Origin: Stropharia rugosoannulata
Lineage: Eukaryota; Basidiomycota; Agaricomycetes; Agaricales; Strophariaceae
Assembly: GCA_028532985.1 (NCBI GenBank)
Contig: JANCIK010000011.1
Location: forward strand, 2,418,001-2,482,000
Reading direction: 5' to 3'
DNA: 64,000 bases
The first letter of the stretch is position 1. The number at the start of each line of letters is the position of its first letter. Shown here one piece after another: positions 49,096 through 60,521 of the stretch. A program made the translations under genes and the position numbers. The notes beneath the pieces were generated by a model. The model saw only the letters and a program-made list of their open reading frames with translations. It did not search any database and had not been told where the DNA came from.

Positions 49096-50435
49096 GTCTT
49101 AGTGTATGGACCCCTTCTTGTTCATAAAGTACATACTTATAAATAGTGGACTGCTGAGTGATCATATTGATAATTAGATAGAACAACTGCTGTAATATAC
49201 CAAATGCCAATTATTATATTCTTCCCTTTGTGTTCAACGTAAATGGCATGCATGCCGACACGGAAACATCACTTAACTTTGAACGGTTGGGCATTGCGCG
49301 CTTCGGTTAATGTTACTCATCTTTCAATAATCCACCTTGTACTTTGTATATTTATTCTTACTGAAGATACATATATATGTACTGATGCTAAATGTAATGC
49401 AGCTTGAAAGGAACAATAAAAGAAATTAAGCAAATGAAATATGCGAGTGGCACGCAGTCTGCAGGGGAACTTCGTGCGTGGACCGATGTTCTGCGGGATG
49501 ACGAGAAATCCGACGAAGTGATATGAATGGCGGCGAGCGCGAGCCGGCCCCGGATCACGGCTATGTGTGAACTAAGTAACAGTGTGGGGTAGAGGGGAGC
49601 AAGGCTACAAGGGAGAAATATGCAGAAGAAACTAGTACACTTACATAGCCTGTTAATCCAGAGAGAGGGGTCTGAGAATAAGCCCGTACAAAAGGGGGAG
49701 GAGGAGGGGGGGGACCAAGCAGTGCAACGAAGCGAGAGAATGGGCCCGCAGGAAAGCTGGGAAGCTCGCTGTTAGTACTAGTCGCAGCTTGAAGTAATAT
49801 ATAGACATACCTTTTAGTCCCAGAGCAAAATATCCAAGTAGGATATGTGGAAGCGCCCGGGAAGCGGAGAAGCGGGGCAGGTCGAGCAAAGACCGGGCGA
49901 GGAAAGGGGGCGTACAAGCCCGCAGCTAGGCTGAGATGTCCATCGCTTATTATCTCGGATGTTGCGGTAATGGAGGTGTGGTTATGTCATCAACGAAGCT
50001 GAGCAGAAGGCAGAAGGAGGGGCAGGAAGCAAGGAGCGCGGTAGGAAGCGTGCGCCAATCCAGCGCGCAGCGCACGCCAAGCGGATGCCCGAGCCGGCCA
50101 GCAGGGAGACCCATTAGGCAGGAGCGCGCCTGAACGCATATGGAAGGTAGGCGGGCTGACCAAGCATCCCGCCCCCAAGCCCAAGGGCGACGTCTACGCG
50201 AGCGGCGGTTCCCGAACCCATGCCGATGCTGCCGGGCAACCCCAGGTCAGGGAGACTGTGATATATCACAGTCTGCAGCCCGTGGCTGTGTTGTTGACAC
50301 AGACATGCATGTATCCCATGCATGGTCACAGTACAGTCCTGTGTTGTATCGTGAGAACAGGTACGCCTGGCGAAACTTTGAAGATATGCCTCCATCTATT
50401 GTGGCATGAAATTGGTTGAGGAGAACGCTCTTACA
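49096..50435. other. Right edge of the mobile block, no gene recognised
   Basis: Only low-complexity frames (for example a Pro/Phe-rich one on the - strand at 49561-49917). Contains the perfect palindrome at 50253-50274 and further small inverted repeats (tgtgttgttgacaca; catgcatg twice) up to about 50330, close to the break in the transporter. Confidence 0.5.
50253..50274. repeat. Perfect 22-base palindrome
   Basis: The sequence agactgtgata is followed directly by its exact reverse complement tatcacagtct, with no spacer. It lies about 170 bases inside the right border of the block. Confidence 0.85.
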
Positions 50436-51537
50436 TTAACAAAATAGACCCATGAGCTGTATAAGTCCGTCCGTTATACTCGTCGACCAAAATACCCATC
50501 GCCATGTAGATCGTTCGGCAATCCTATTTAAAAAAGGCGTGTAAGCGAACTCGGTACACCTTGAGTACAATTGCAACTTGCCAGCCGCCGCATATCGGAC
50601 CGACGACGGGTCCCAGCAGAGGTGCGAGCGAGTAGATAGCGATGGCCTTGCCTCTTTGCTCTGGAACCCAGACATCTCCGAGAAAGCCCGCTCCTATCTG
50701 CAATAGTACGTCATAAGTTAGGTGCCGTCTCGAACAAATGATTGACATACAGCTAACGGCGCGCTACCACCTAAGCCCGATAAAAAGCGGAATGCGATTA
50801 GCTGGTTCTTGTTCTGAGCGAAACCACATCCCAGGTTCCACGCTGCAAAATAGCGTGAGATGAGGAAAGGGAAGAAACGAAGAATACGTGCCTAGAAAAA
50901 ACAGATTGCTCAGCTGCAACACTTTCGAACGCCCAAATATCTCGCTAAGGGGACCCAGGAACTGACGCAATAGTCCAATTGTGAGGCACAGATATGATAT
51001 GCACGAGAAGCGCGACGTACCAATGGCCCGAACGCTAACCGGTACGAAGTCAGCTTCGCAATAGCAAGAACGAGAAGGGAGGCTCACCAAATCCCAATAT
51101 AAAAACGCTGATAGTCATAGCTGAAACCGCAGTGCTTCGTATGCCAAACTGAACGGCTATTGTGGCCGCAGCAGGGGCGACCATGGAGGAAGCAACGGGG
51201 GAAATGAAAGTGAACGCGGAAACAACCAAAGTGATGACCCATTTCTCCTTGTAAGACCAACTGTAAAAACACGATAAGTAACGAATACGGGCCACAATTC
51301 AGAGTCCACTAACTTTCTTGGATTTTTGGGATCGTGCGGACCATCCCAGTCTACCCACTCAACATCGTCTTGTTCTTCAGCCGGAGCCTCCTGCTTCTTA
51401 TGTCGAGTATCCTTCTCCTCTTCAACTGCCGCTATCGATACGTGTGTTGCTTCTGAGGATGTACCTTCCTCGTTGCTCTCGGTAGAAGGTAAGTCATTCT
51501 GAATCGACGTCCGTCTGCTACTAGGCGTATGGGACAT
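50436..51537 (-). pseudogene. 5' half of an MFS transporter (D), cut at its 3' side
   Basis: Starts at ATG 51537 (MSHTPSSRRTSIQNDLPS) with the family's acidic N-terminus ending in WVDWDGPHDPKNPRK. It continues through TM1 (WVITLVVSAFTFISPVASSM), GPLSEIFGRSKVLQ (motif A), LAPLLGPVVGPICGGW and ERSTWRWVFWSTSITDGLIQ, all spliced as in A and B. The last recognisable exon ends GLF-Cys-stop where A and B read GLFF/IFF-L-(K/R)-E. After the following donor-like gtaaga no further homology is seen. The C-terminal half is absent here and is found at 37555-38565 in the same orientation, 12 kb away. Transcription would yield at most a six-helix fragment. Confidence 0.85.
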
Positions 51538-52287
51538 TCTGCGCGTTCAATCTTGGATGTTTTGCGAATTTCGCCTTCTTTACTAGTCCAGATCGCTCGG
51601 AGGAAGCTGATCAGTGAGATTTAGGTCATTGCTGGCGGAAAGGTGGACATGAAGTTATTACTCCGTATCGACGTTGGAGGGAAGTGGGACTGAGACAGCA
51701 TCACGTTGTTGGACAGGTTCGGGTTGGGTTCGGGATGCCTGAATCAAGCCTAAATGTGGTGTTTCTACTTAACCTAAATTTGGATTACAGAATCAGTCCT
51801 AGCCTGCTCGAATTCGCTTCCGGTCTTGACACACCTTTCGTTTACAACTTATGCTCTGCTCCTTACAGTTGTCTTTCAGTGAGATCTCTTCCAACTTCTT
51901 GCCAAATTCAAGTTTTATAAGCCACCTTGTCGAAGGAAAGCTAATTTATAAAGCCAATGCCTATGGTAAAAGTGGCACGCAAGTTATGACAGTTTTTTTT
52001 TGCCAACCTATGAATGTATGTATTGGCATTCATTTTCTTGGAAAAATACCGGCATGCCGCGGAAGGCATCACGGTCTAGTGCAAGTTCAAAATTCAAATC
52101 AAGTCTAAATTATTTGACACGATTCTTGAGGAGTACTTATACGTACGCTCATTCCAGTCTTCGATTCAATCCCACTCTTCTTTTGCTCTCTCTCAGGTAC
52201 TTCTCCAGAAAGGTTGGGGGGGTTTCGCCAAGAACACTGTCCGACCTTGGGCGCTTAAATTATTGTTGACTCCGGACCGGCCGCGCC
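51538..52287. promoter_or_regulatory. Divergent promoter region of transporter fragment D and the GH55 gene
   Basis: About 750 bases between starts facing away from each other. No coding content recognised. Confidence 0.45.
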
Positions 52288-55200
52288 ATGATGCTATCAC
52301 GTGGCTCTGCTGATGTCGTCACAGGCCTTCTCCGCTGGTTGCTCGTCGCGCAATACATTTTGCTCATCCATGCGTCCAGCGTCAGCATTACTAGCGATAT
52401 CAGCATGGACCCAAACAGTCTTGGACACAAGTTGAGATCCATGAACCCTTTCAAAGACAAGCACTCTCATTCTAGACTTCGCCCCGCTGCGAATATCACC
52501 AAAGCCACCACGTCTGACCAACCGTTCTGGATGGAAAACATCAAACATCAAGGCCTGGCACCATTTTCTCCTGATGGAGCAAACTATAAAGTCTTCAGAA
52601 ATGTTAAGGTGCGTGCGGAGACCGACGATCTAAAGATACAGCAACACTCATTCCATTTTATAGGATTATGGCGCGATAGGAGACGGTGTACACGATGATA
52701 CATCCGCGATAAAGTAAGTAAAGCTGCCCGGCCAGTAATAAACAGGCTAAATTGCAGCAAATAGCTTGGCGATAACTTCTCAGAATCGATGCGGCCTGGC
52801 GACTAATTGTTCATCTTCGACGTGAGTGCTCATAAGATATGCTCACTCCCGTACTGAAACTTTTTGCAGTCTAACGCCTGCCATTGTATATTTCCCTCAA
52901 GGGTAACTTCTTTCATGTGCCATAAATTGATTTATCTTACATCTGCTCATAAAACAGCACTTACCTCGTATCCGCTCCGATAATCCCTTATTACTATACC
53001 CAGCTTATCGGCGATGCGAAAGTCCCACCAACTCTATTAGCCTCCCCGACCTTCGATGGAATGGCTGTTATAGGTGGGAGCAAATAGCTTCTTTCTTTTT
53101 TGCTTCGTATTGACCTTGATTCTAGATGCCAATCCCTACATTCCCAACGGAGGTGGCGCTCAATATTTCCAAGCAACGAACAATTTGTACATGACTTGTT
53201 AAATCAGTTGAATATATGCTACTGATGTATACCTTTCAGCCACCGATCGATACGGAACTTCGTGATTGACACCAGGCTGTAAGTACTGTGTTTTATAATA
53301 CATGATACCATTTCAATGGGACTTTTCACCAGAGTTCCTCCTGAGAAATCACAGGGTACCGGGATCCATTGGCAAGTAGCCCAAGCTACTTCCCTAATCA
53401 ATATCGTCTTTGAGTTATCTGCTGCACAAAATACAGCTCATCAAGGTGAGGCACTTCAACTTATTCAACCTCAGCAATGAGTTTGATTAATGTATGCTAG
53501 GCATCTGGATGGAAAACGGGAGGTATGCACATGTGCTATCCACTCAAAATCGTATCTTACCATCCCCTAGCGGAGGGTTCATGGGAGATCTTATTTTCAA
53601 TGGAGGTAAGTTGCCCCCTCTTATTAAAATCGTCATGCTGACAGACACTAGGAAAATTTGGAATCTGGGGCGGAAACCAGCAGTACGTTATTCCCCACTG
53701 ACTCTCCATCGTAAATTCTAATAAATTTCATCAAGGTTCACCGTTCGAAATATCACTATAAATAATGCACAGACCGGTATTTATAGTTTGTGGAACTGGG
53801 GTATGTTCGCCGACAGCTGCAACTTTACTTCGATTAACATCACTTCTAGGCTGGACATACCAAGACATCAAATTTAACAATTGTCAGGTGGGGTTCGATG
53901 TGGCCACAGGAGGAGTGAAAAATGGTGGACAGGTAAATATGACTTCTCTCTGGCATTGTTAGCATCCAATAATGCTTTGAAATTACACGACACTAGACGA
54001 CAGGGGCACTAGCAATAATAGATGCAGTCGTACAAGATACCCCGATATTCATTCGAACATCAACAGCGTCCAACGGTTCTCTCGATGGCTCCCTATTCAT
54101 TAATAACGCTAGGCTCGTTAATGTCCCCATTGCAGTTTCCGTGCTTAACGGCAGCACTGTTCTCCCCGGGACATCATCATACCAGAATACAATGACAATC
54201 GCATCCTGGGCACAAGGCAATGTTTATCCGGACGGTAGGAGTGGAAAAGGGACCTACACTCAAGGTAATATAGACGCCCCGCGCAAGGCACCGTCCCTTC
54301 TAGACCCTACGGGAAGAATTGTTAGTAGGGGCCACCCTCAATATGAAAATTGCAACCTTGAAGACTTTGTCAGTGCCCGAGATGAGGGTGCTATTGGGGA
54401 CGGATCTGCGGATGATACTCAAGCTCTTCAGACTCTTTTTAACAAGGTACGGCTTTAACAACAGTGATCTGTCTTCGAAGCTTTATGACTAATTTTACCC
54501 GAACCACCAGTACGCAAATAACAAAATCATATTCTTAGACGCGGGATTCTACGTCGTATCGTCCACTATCACTATTCCCGCAGGCACGCGTCTTGTGGGA
54601 GAAGCGTGGTCCGTGTTAGCAGGCAAGGGGCAGGCGTTCCAAGACCAGAATAACCCACAAGTGGTGTTCCGTGTTGGGGAGAAAGGGTCCCAGGGAATCA
54701 CGGAGATCACTGATGTGGTATTTACCACCGTTGGTCCTGCAGCTGGAGCAATTGTTGTTGAGTGGAATGTGAGAGAACCGAACGACGTGCAAGCAGGTGC
54801 AGGAATGTGGGATACCCATATACGGTGAGCGGGTCAAGGCTTGCTTCTACCCCTCCGCTGTCTGTTGATTAATGCATCCTATCACATTATAGACTCGGCG
54901 GGAGTAAGTACAAATTAATTTGCACCGTCTTGTAGCTCTAATAGCTTGTTGCCACTGCAGGCCGAGGAACAAATCTTGAAGGGTCCACTTGTCCCCAACT
55001 CGGAACGGGCCCTTACAACCCCTGTATGGCGGCGTTTTTGAGCTTACATATCACTCCCTTCGCTACAGGCTATTTTGAAGTTCGTTTCATAGTTTTTGAA
55101 TTTATGCACGAAACGTCTAATGTATGCTAGGGTTCCTGGATCTGGCTCGCGGACCACGATCTAGACGATCCAGCTCAAAGCCAAATCACTGCTTATGCAG

Positions 55201-55949
55201 GTCGAGGGGTTCTCTCAGAGTCCCATGGACCGGTCTGGATGATTGGTACAGCTTGTACGTTGCTACTCTTCACGCGTTTTGACACAGCACAATGCTAATA
55301 AGTAATCATTGACGGACAGCTGAACACCACGTCATATACCAATACAACTTAGTTGGTGCAAGGAATCATTATATGGGTCTGATCCAGACCGAGAGTGTGC
55401 GCAGTTATTCGCATAGCTCTCCGTAGTTGTTCAATTGCTGACCCGATCGACCATTCACAGCCTTACTATCAACCTAAACCTGCTGCGCCGACTCCTTTCA
55501 AAATTGACGGAGACTACCATGATCCCAAGCCGTATGAAGGCAATGCTTCCTCGTGGGCGTTGGCTGTGAAGCATTCACGTGGAATCATCGTATTCGGTAT
55601 GAATGAGTTCCTCGTTGATCTACCAAAGATATCGGATTAGCGTTAATTTTGCACTTCATGATCAGGTGCTGGACTGTACAGCTTTTTCATTGTAAGTTTT
55701 AGTATATTTCATATCATGTTTTCATTACTGAATGTTCCTGCTATAAAGAACTACGCTCAAATATGTCAGGACATTCGGAATTGCCAAACTCAGATTGCGA
55801 ACGTTGAGTCCTCGGATATTCAAGTATACAGCCTCTCTACTGTGGCCTCGGAATATCAAGTCAGCGCACACCGGCAGGGGGTTGTGAATGCAAGTGACAA
55901 TGCCAATGGCTTCGCTTCTACGGTCACGGCTTGGTGTATCAATAATTGA
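52288..55949 (+). CDS. Exo-beta-1,3-glucanase, glycoside hydrolase family 55
   Basis: About 20 small exons join in phase from ATG 52288 to the TGA after WCINN at 55949. An N-terminal hydrophobic segment (LLRWLLVAQYILLIHASSV) acts as a signal peptide or anchor. The two pectate-lyase-like beta-helix halves of GH55 each start with the family's motif: YGAIGDGVHDDTSAIN in the first and EGAIGDGSADDTQALQTLF in the second. Further typical segments are PAIVYFPQGTYLVSAPII, TYQDIKFNNCQVGFDVATGG, IIFLDAGFYVVSSTITIPAG and GSWIWLADHDLDD. GH55 enzymes release glucose or gentiobiose from beta-1,3-glucan and act in fungal wall remodelling or in feeding on fungal wall. No disabling mutation seen. Confidence 0.93.
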
Positions 55950-56884
55950 TATTTGAATCGCATCGGACTGGTCGCGAACCCGAAACCTTTCTTCAAAGGA
56001 TATCTGTCGTTTCACTTCTTCTAAAACTCCCTTCCTTTCTCTCTCACTCGTTTTACTCCAGAGTATAATTACGAACATGTGCGGCCTACACGAGCCATAC
56101 AGCTAATATATCTTAAAATCTTGGTAGGCCGAAGTCCTCCTGCCTTGCTCCTGTCTGTCAGACTGTTCATTGTATGCTCTGTTAGGGGATGCTGGGTAAT
56201 GTGTGAAATTTGAAGCATGAATTATGATTGCAGTAAATAGGAACGTCAAACATTACGCTCTATGCTTTGGGTACCCCATTTTCAACAACACATGGCCGCA
56301 AGCCCCACGTTACTTTTCGCATTGCAGCTGTTGCAGATTCTGAATCACTGTTGGAATGGTTGATCAGTGGAAAGTGTTAGATACCTCATTCTTTGTGCAA
56401 TGTTCTCCCGAAAGACTCCAGTTGATTGGTCTGAACCAATTGATGCTTGCATTGCCGGACCACGATTCAGTGATATCAGAGTAAGATCCAACTCCGAAAT
56501 ATGATGTGGAGTCCAGTAGACATCAACATTCTATGAATTGTGGGCAACTGTTATAACTGCCAGTATGAAGCACTGAAAATTTCTGGGGTACGTATAATGT
56601 ATCAAGATAATAATTAATTAATGTCTGTCACTCAAAATATTCATATTGCTACAGGGAGAGACTGTGTCCTACGTATATACCTCAAAGAACCGTCCCTAAG
56701 AGAGAGAAAATAGTAGTATAGTTATAGATACAAATTCTGCATGTCCTTTCCATGGCGATCTATGTGGCCCTCTAGTTTACAGATACGACGACGCCAAAGA
56801 ATAATATACTTCTAATTTGACATTAAATATGGTGTTGGTGAGTCCAGAACCCTATGAATCGTAGTTAATCGCTGCTGTGGCTCT
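55950..56884. other. Convergent intergenic region
   Basis: Between the GH55 gene (+) and the next gene (-). No separate gene recognised; a possible last exon of the - strand gene (56722-56811) may lie here. Confidence 0.45.
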
Positions 56885-57819
56885 CTAGAAAAACGCTGAT
56901 TTTACCTGTGCACGAGACATAAGTACGATACGATCGTCAACGGACAGTGATGGGAGAAAGCCTAAGCCAGATCCCTTTCCAGTCGTTGGGTCAACGTCGA
57001 CTGTATTTTTCGTGTCGTCATGTTTCCAGACAGTTTCTTGCCATTCTCGGTTTGATACTCGAGGGTTATTGGTGACGTGCCACCGTCGCTTGGAGTCAAA
57101 GGGATTCAATACCTCCTCAGATTTCGTACAGTCGTCCTGTCGTAGCCAGTGCATATAGTTGGGTCGCGACGCCAGATTCGCAAACCAGTCGTTTGGGCGG
57201 GTGTCTTCCTTGTATTCGGCTGCTCCTGCAATTTCTCCTTTCTTCAGAATACTAGCTTCGAACCAGGTATCCGCAATCGCCGCCTTGGGTTCGGTGGCTC
57301 CTGCATAATTTTGTGGTTAACATAAATCCGAGTGCCAGTTATCTCATGAAGTTTGCACTCACCTGGTCCATTCGCTGGTTTTCCGTACGAGGACTCGTAG
57401 GACTTGACGATGAACTTCACCTTTTTTACGGTAGTGGCTACGCGCCGTCCGTTGCGCTCGACAGAGGGTACTGGGGGAGACACCATGTAACACCATTGCG
57501 CATTTTGATCGGGCCCTTCCAAGGCTGAGTATGAGGTCGAAAAATCGTTGCGCGACGCGCCAACGTGAGGCCAGTATTCCGCCATGTCTAAGATGGCATC
57601 GGCCAACTCTGCAGGAACAAACTTGAGGAGTATGCGCTGGACGCGAACAATGTCGTCCGTCGTATAGTTAGGCGTAGGGACGACGTCGCGGTCCTCGTCC
57701 AAGGCGCACGGCAACTTCGTCGTGACTACCGGTGGCAGACTGGGTAATACGGTTCGCCGTGGGGCGGCCTTTTTCTTGGAGAATAGCGACGTTAGGCATC
57801 TGTCGACGAATGAGGCCAT
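56885..57819 (-). CDS. Conserved fungal protein of unknown function
   Basis: Exons 57819-57363 and 57300-56906 join in phase. Reading on past 56906 gives a stop at 56885 (290 residues); splicing to 56811-56722 instead gives a slightly longer end. The N-terminus (RIL.KFVPAELADAILDMAEYWP) and the middle (VKKVKFIVKSYESSYG) resemble a widespread fungal family in which a helical segment is followed by a lectin-like beta region. Other typical parts are ADTWFEASILKKGE, then WHVTNNPRVSNREWQETVW and GKGSGLGFLPSLSVDDRIVL. No catalytic residues are recognisable and no localisation signal is seen. Confidence 0.7.
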
Positions 57820-58762
57820 AGGAGATTGCAGGTGAAGGAGTAGGTGACTGGGTTAGCTCCTCAAAACAGAAGTCCTGTGGCTTTATACCTCTCACATTTG
57901 CTAATTATTTGTCAACATTCCACCGTTTTAATCGACAACTCTTTGTTTGCCAACGCGTAGATCGGAGGGTACATTTTCTCGATTGTCCATTTGTAAAACA
58001 CAGCTTGCAAACATATTAATGACCGATTACTAACCGCGGCAATGTGAGATAAAGATGATCTCGGACTTACAGTTATGTAGCATGCCATTAGCCTTCAGTG
58101 TCCGTTTCGAGCCGTTTCCCTTGGACTCAGGAACACATGCAGGGTACAGCTTTTCAAGATGGGGTGATAACCAGAGACCAATTGCCGCAGATAAGTGGTG
58201 ACATGGCACGAGGCCTGCCTCATGGCGTCCGATACGCACACGAGATGGTTTAAAAATATGCAGAGGCTATGACAGTCAGTGAGTTCCCAGATGAAGCAGG
58301 GACCAGTTAAGTATGTTCTGTCAGTAGCTTGTGTTTGTAGGATCGTAAATGGCCAGACAGCCTTGGACAGCCATTGACTGGAGTAGAGTTAGTTTGACAT
58401 ATTATAACTTTAACAACGATATCCCCTCGATCTTTTATGCAATGAGCACCCTAGAAGACGTACAAGCAGCTATAGTTTGCTCCATCTCCTTTACCGAGGC
58501 AAGAAGACTTTTATGAGCTTTCATGATTATCGACAGGTCAATCTTGTGATCACTTAGCTCTCCTCAGGCAATCCTCACTGCTCAGGGGTCCACCATACGG
58601 TACAAGCAAAGCAAAAGCAAAGTCCAAGTTTGGTCCACTTGGACCACTAGGAAGTATATGAAGAAGACGTGTTACGGTGACGGTAGGGATTCTCTTTCAA
58701 GTATACTTTGTTATGGTTCCAGTGCAATTCCAGTGAGGGGATTGAATCAGGTTGAAGTAGAG
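57820..58762. other. Intergenic region
   Basis: No coding content recognised up to the left arm of the inverted repeat. Confidence 0.45.
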
Positions 58763-59641
58763 TCGGAGCAAGCCGGCGGCTGCTACGGCGCGAGCGCAAG
58801 CAACGGCACCTTCGCAGACGGGGCTTGCTTCAAAGTCCGCCATAAACATATGTTTACTCTTTGCCACCGCTATACTTCAAAACTCACCGCGCCCAATATC
58901 TTAGGAAACAATTTTGTGCTGAATATGTATTGAAACATACCTGTATACTTAGAATTGTAAATATCCAATAATAAGAATTATTGGAAGTCTGTTGATGTGC
59001 AATACATTTGTTTTCATTGTTGTCAAAATATCATCTTCAAAACAACTTCTAAAGGTCTAATATTTTTTCAGCGATCATTTGAGACTTGTTTAGAGCATTC
59101 TGCATACTTGAAGAGCCCACAGAGAATATGTCGGGTGCTTAATTTGCCTTCTCATTACGAGCTACACGTCTGTGACCAGATCGTCACAAAGTTACCCACT
59201 CGCGTGCGTGTGCGTGTGCGCGATCTGGTCACAGACGTGTAGCTCGTAATGAGAAGGCAAATTAAGCACCCGACATATTCTCTGTGGGCTCTTCAAGTAT
59301 GCAGAATGCTCTAAACAAGTCTCAAATGATCGCTGAAAAAATATTAGACCTTTAGAAGTTGTTTTGAAGATGATATTTTGACAACAATGAAAACAAATGT
59401 ATTGCACATCAACAGACTTCCAATAATTCTTATTATTGGATATTTACAATTCTAAGTATACAGGTATGTTTCAATACATATTCAGCACAAAATTGTTTCC
59501 TAAGATATTGGGCGCGGTGAGTTTTGAAGTATAGCGGTGGCAAAGAGTAAACATATGTTTATGGCGGACTTTGAAGCAAGCCCCGTCTGCGAAGGTGCCG
59601 TTGCTTGCGCTCGCGCCGGAGCAGCCGGCGGCTTGCTCCGA
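58763..59641. repeat. Giant inverted repeat: 421-base arms around a 37-base loop
   Basis: The left arm (58763-59183) is repeated as its reverse complement at 59221-59641 with almost no change; the loop is 59184-59220. Positions pair symmetrically about 59202 over the full length, so there are no indels; I see only isolated substitutions near the outer ends. Both arms carry the same fake frames (for example SNGTFADGACFKVRHKHMF), which are mirror copies. No tandem gene, transposase or evident target duplication flanks it. It could be a fold-back (MITE-like) element or a young inverted duplication. Confidence 0.92.
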
Positions 59642-60521
59642 GCTTGTACGTGCTTGTTCCAGTCGGTGGATTTCGGCTGCAGTGCCGGATTGCCGTTGTC
59701 TAACGGCTGGTTCGGCTTTTTTCGGCACTGAAGCTGGAGTTGGACTGGCCCATCGGATGAGTAGTTTGTTTCCTAGGACCAGCTAAAACCATGACCTATT
59801 CTAATAATGATTATTTGAACGAAGCAACCCAATGTATGCTCTATTTGCTCGTAATATATGGGTTTTTCCCATTGGTAGAAACCCAATACTACTATTTTCA
59901 AATTCAGTTATTCTTCAATAACTCTCCACAAATCAATATGACGGACGCTGACCGCCATCCTGTATCATTTTCTCAGAGATGCATCAGAGATACATCCAAA
60001 ACATGGAATACTAAAAGTTTTACCCTCAGAGAATCAAAGCAATCAACTTGGGTCAACAACAAAGAATGATCCCCATGGGACAAGTGAAACATTTGAATCC
60101 AATGTCACCAATATGTAGTGCGAAGTTGACTGACGGTTTTGAGTTCAGCGCTCTGCATCGACAATGTCTGACTTACGACTCCGTTCACTAGTGATAACGA
60201 GCACATTCTATGTAATTTAATTGAGAGCCTCAGCTGCTACGATCTGCTATAAAAGCGACGGCTATTTACGAGAAACGCACTCAGACCCGAACCTTTTTAT
60301 GCATAATAGGCCCGCAGCATATTCAGAGTATATAACGGTCCATAAAGTACGATAGACAAGCGATGTCATTGACATCGGACCTGGGATTGGCATGTCCACG
60401 GTCGTGAGCGACCGTGGGCTCCTCCGCCGCACAGCATTCTCAATATGGAGCGGCCGCGGTGATGCCGACTAGCCCACTTGAATGGCCAATTTGGGACTGC
60501 GCATCTTCTTCATCTACCATC
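59642..60521. other. Intergenic region upstream of the Pil1-like gene
   Basis: No recognisable gene; AT-rich in its first half. Holds the promoter of the eisosome gene. Confidence 0.45.

Larger units (their letters stand above)
38566..50435. mobile_element. About 11.9 kb block of mobile DNA splitting an MFS transporter gene
   Basis: Between transporter half C (ending about 38565) and half D (starting about 50436) lie six genes, none of them housekeeping: KDZ transposase, two small unknown proteins, a protein with two SUMO-interaction-like motifs, a viroplasmin-like protein and a WFQNN protein. The flanking halves are collinear and together make one transporter, except for about 45 residues of the central loop. 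No clean terminal inverted repeat or target duplication could be found by eye at either edge, so the block may be nested insertions with loss at the borders rather than one element. Confidence 0.7.

Noticed and set aside
49561..49917. 118-codon Pro/Phe/Leu-rich frame on the - strand
   Set aside because: Low-complexity sequence with a poly-Pro run and no family resemblance; no supporting neighbour.
58997..59407. Two similar 71-81-residue frames on opposite strands
   Set aside because: They are mirror images created by the inverted repeat, not two genes.
59791..60069. 92-codon frame upstream of the Pil1-like gene
   Set aside because: Composition is random AT-rich; no domain, no conserved pattern.
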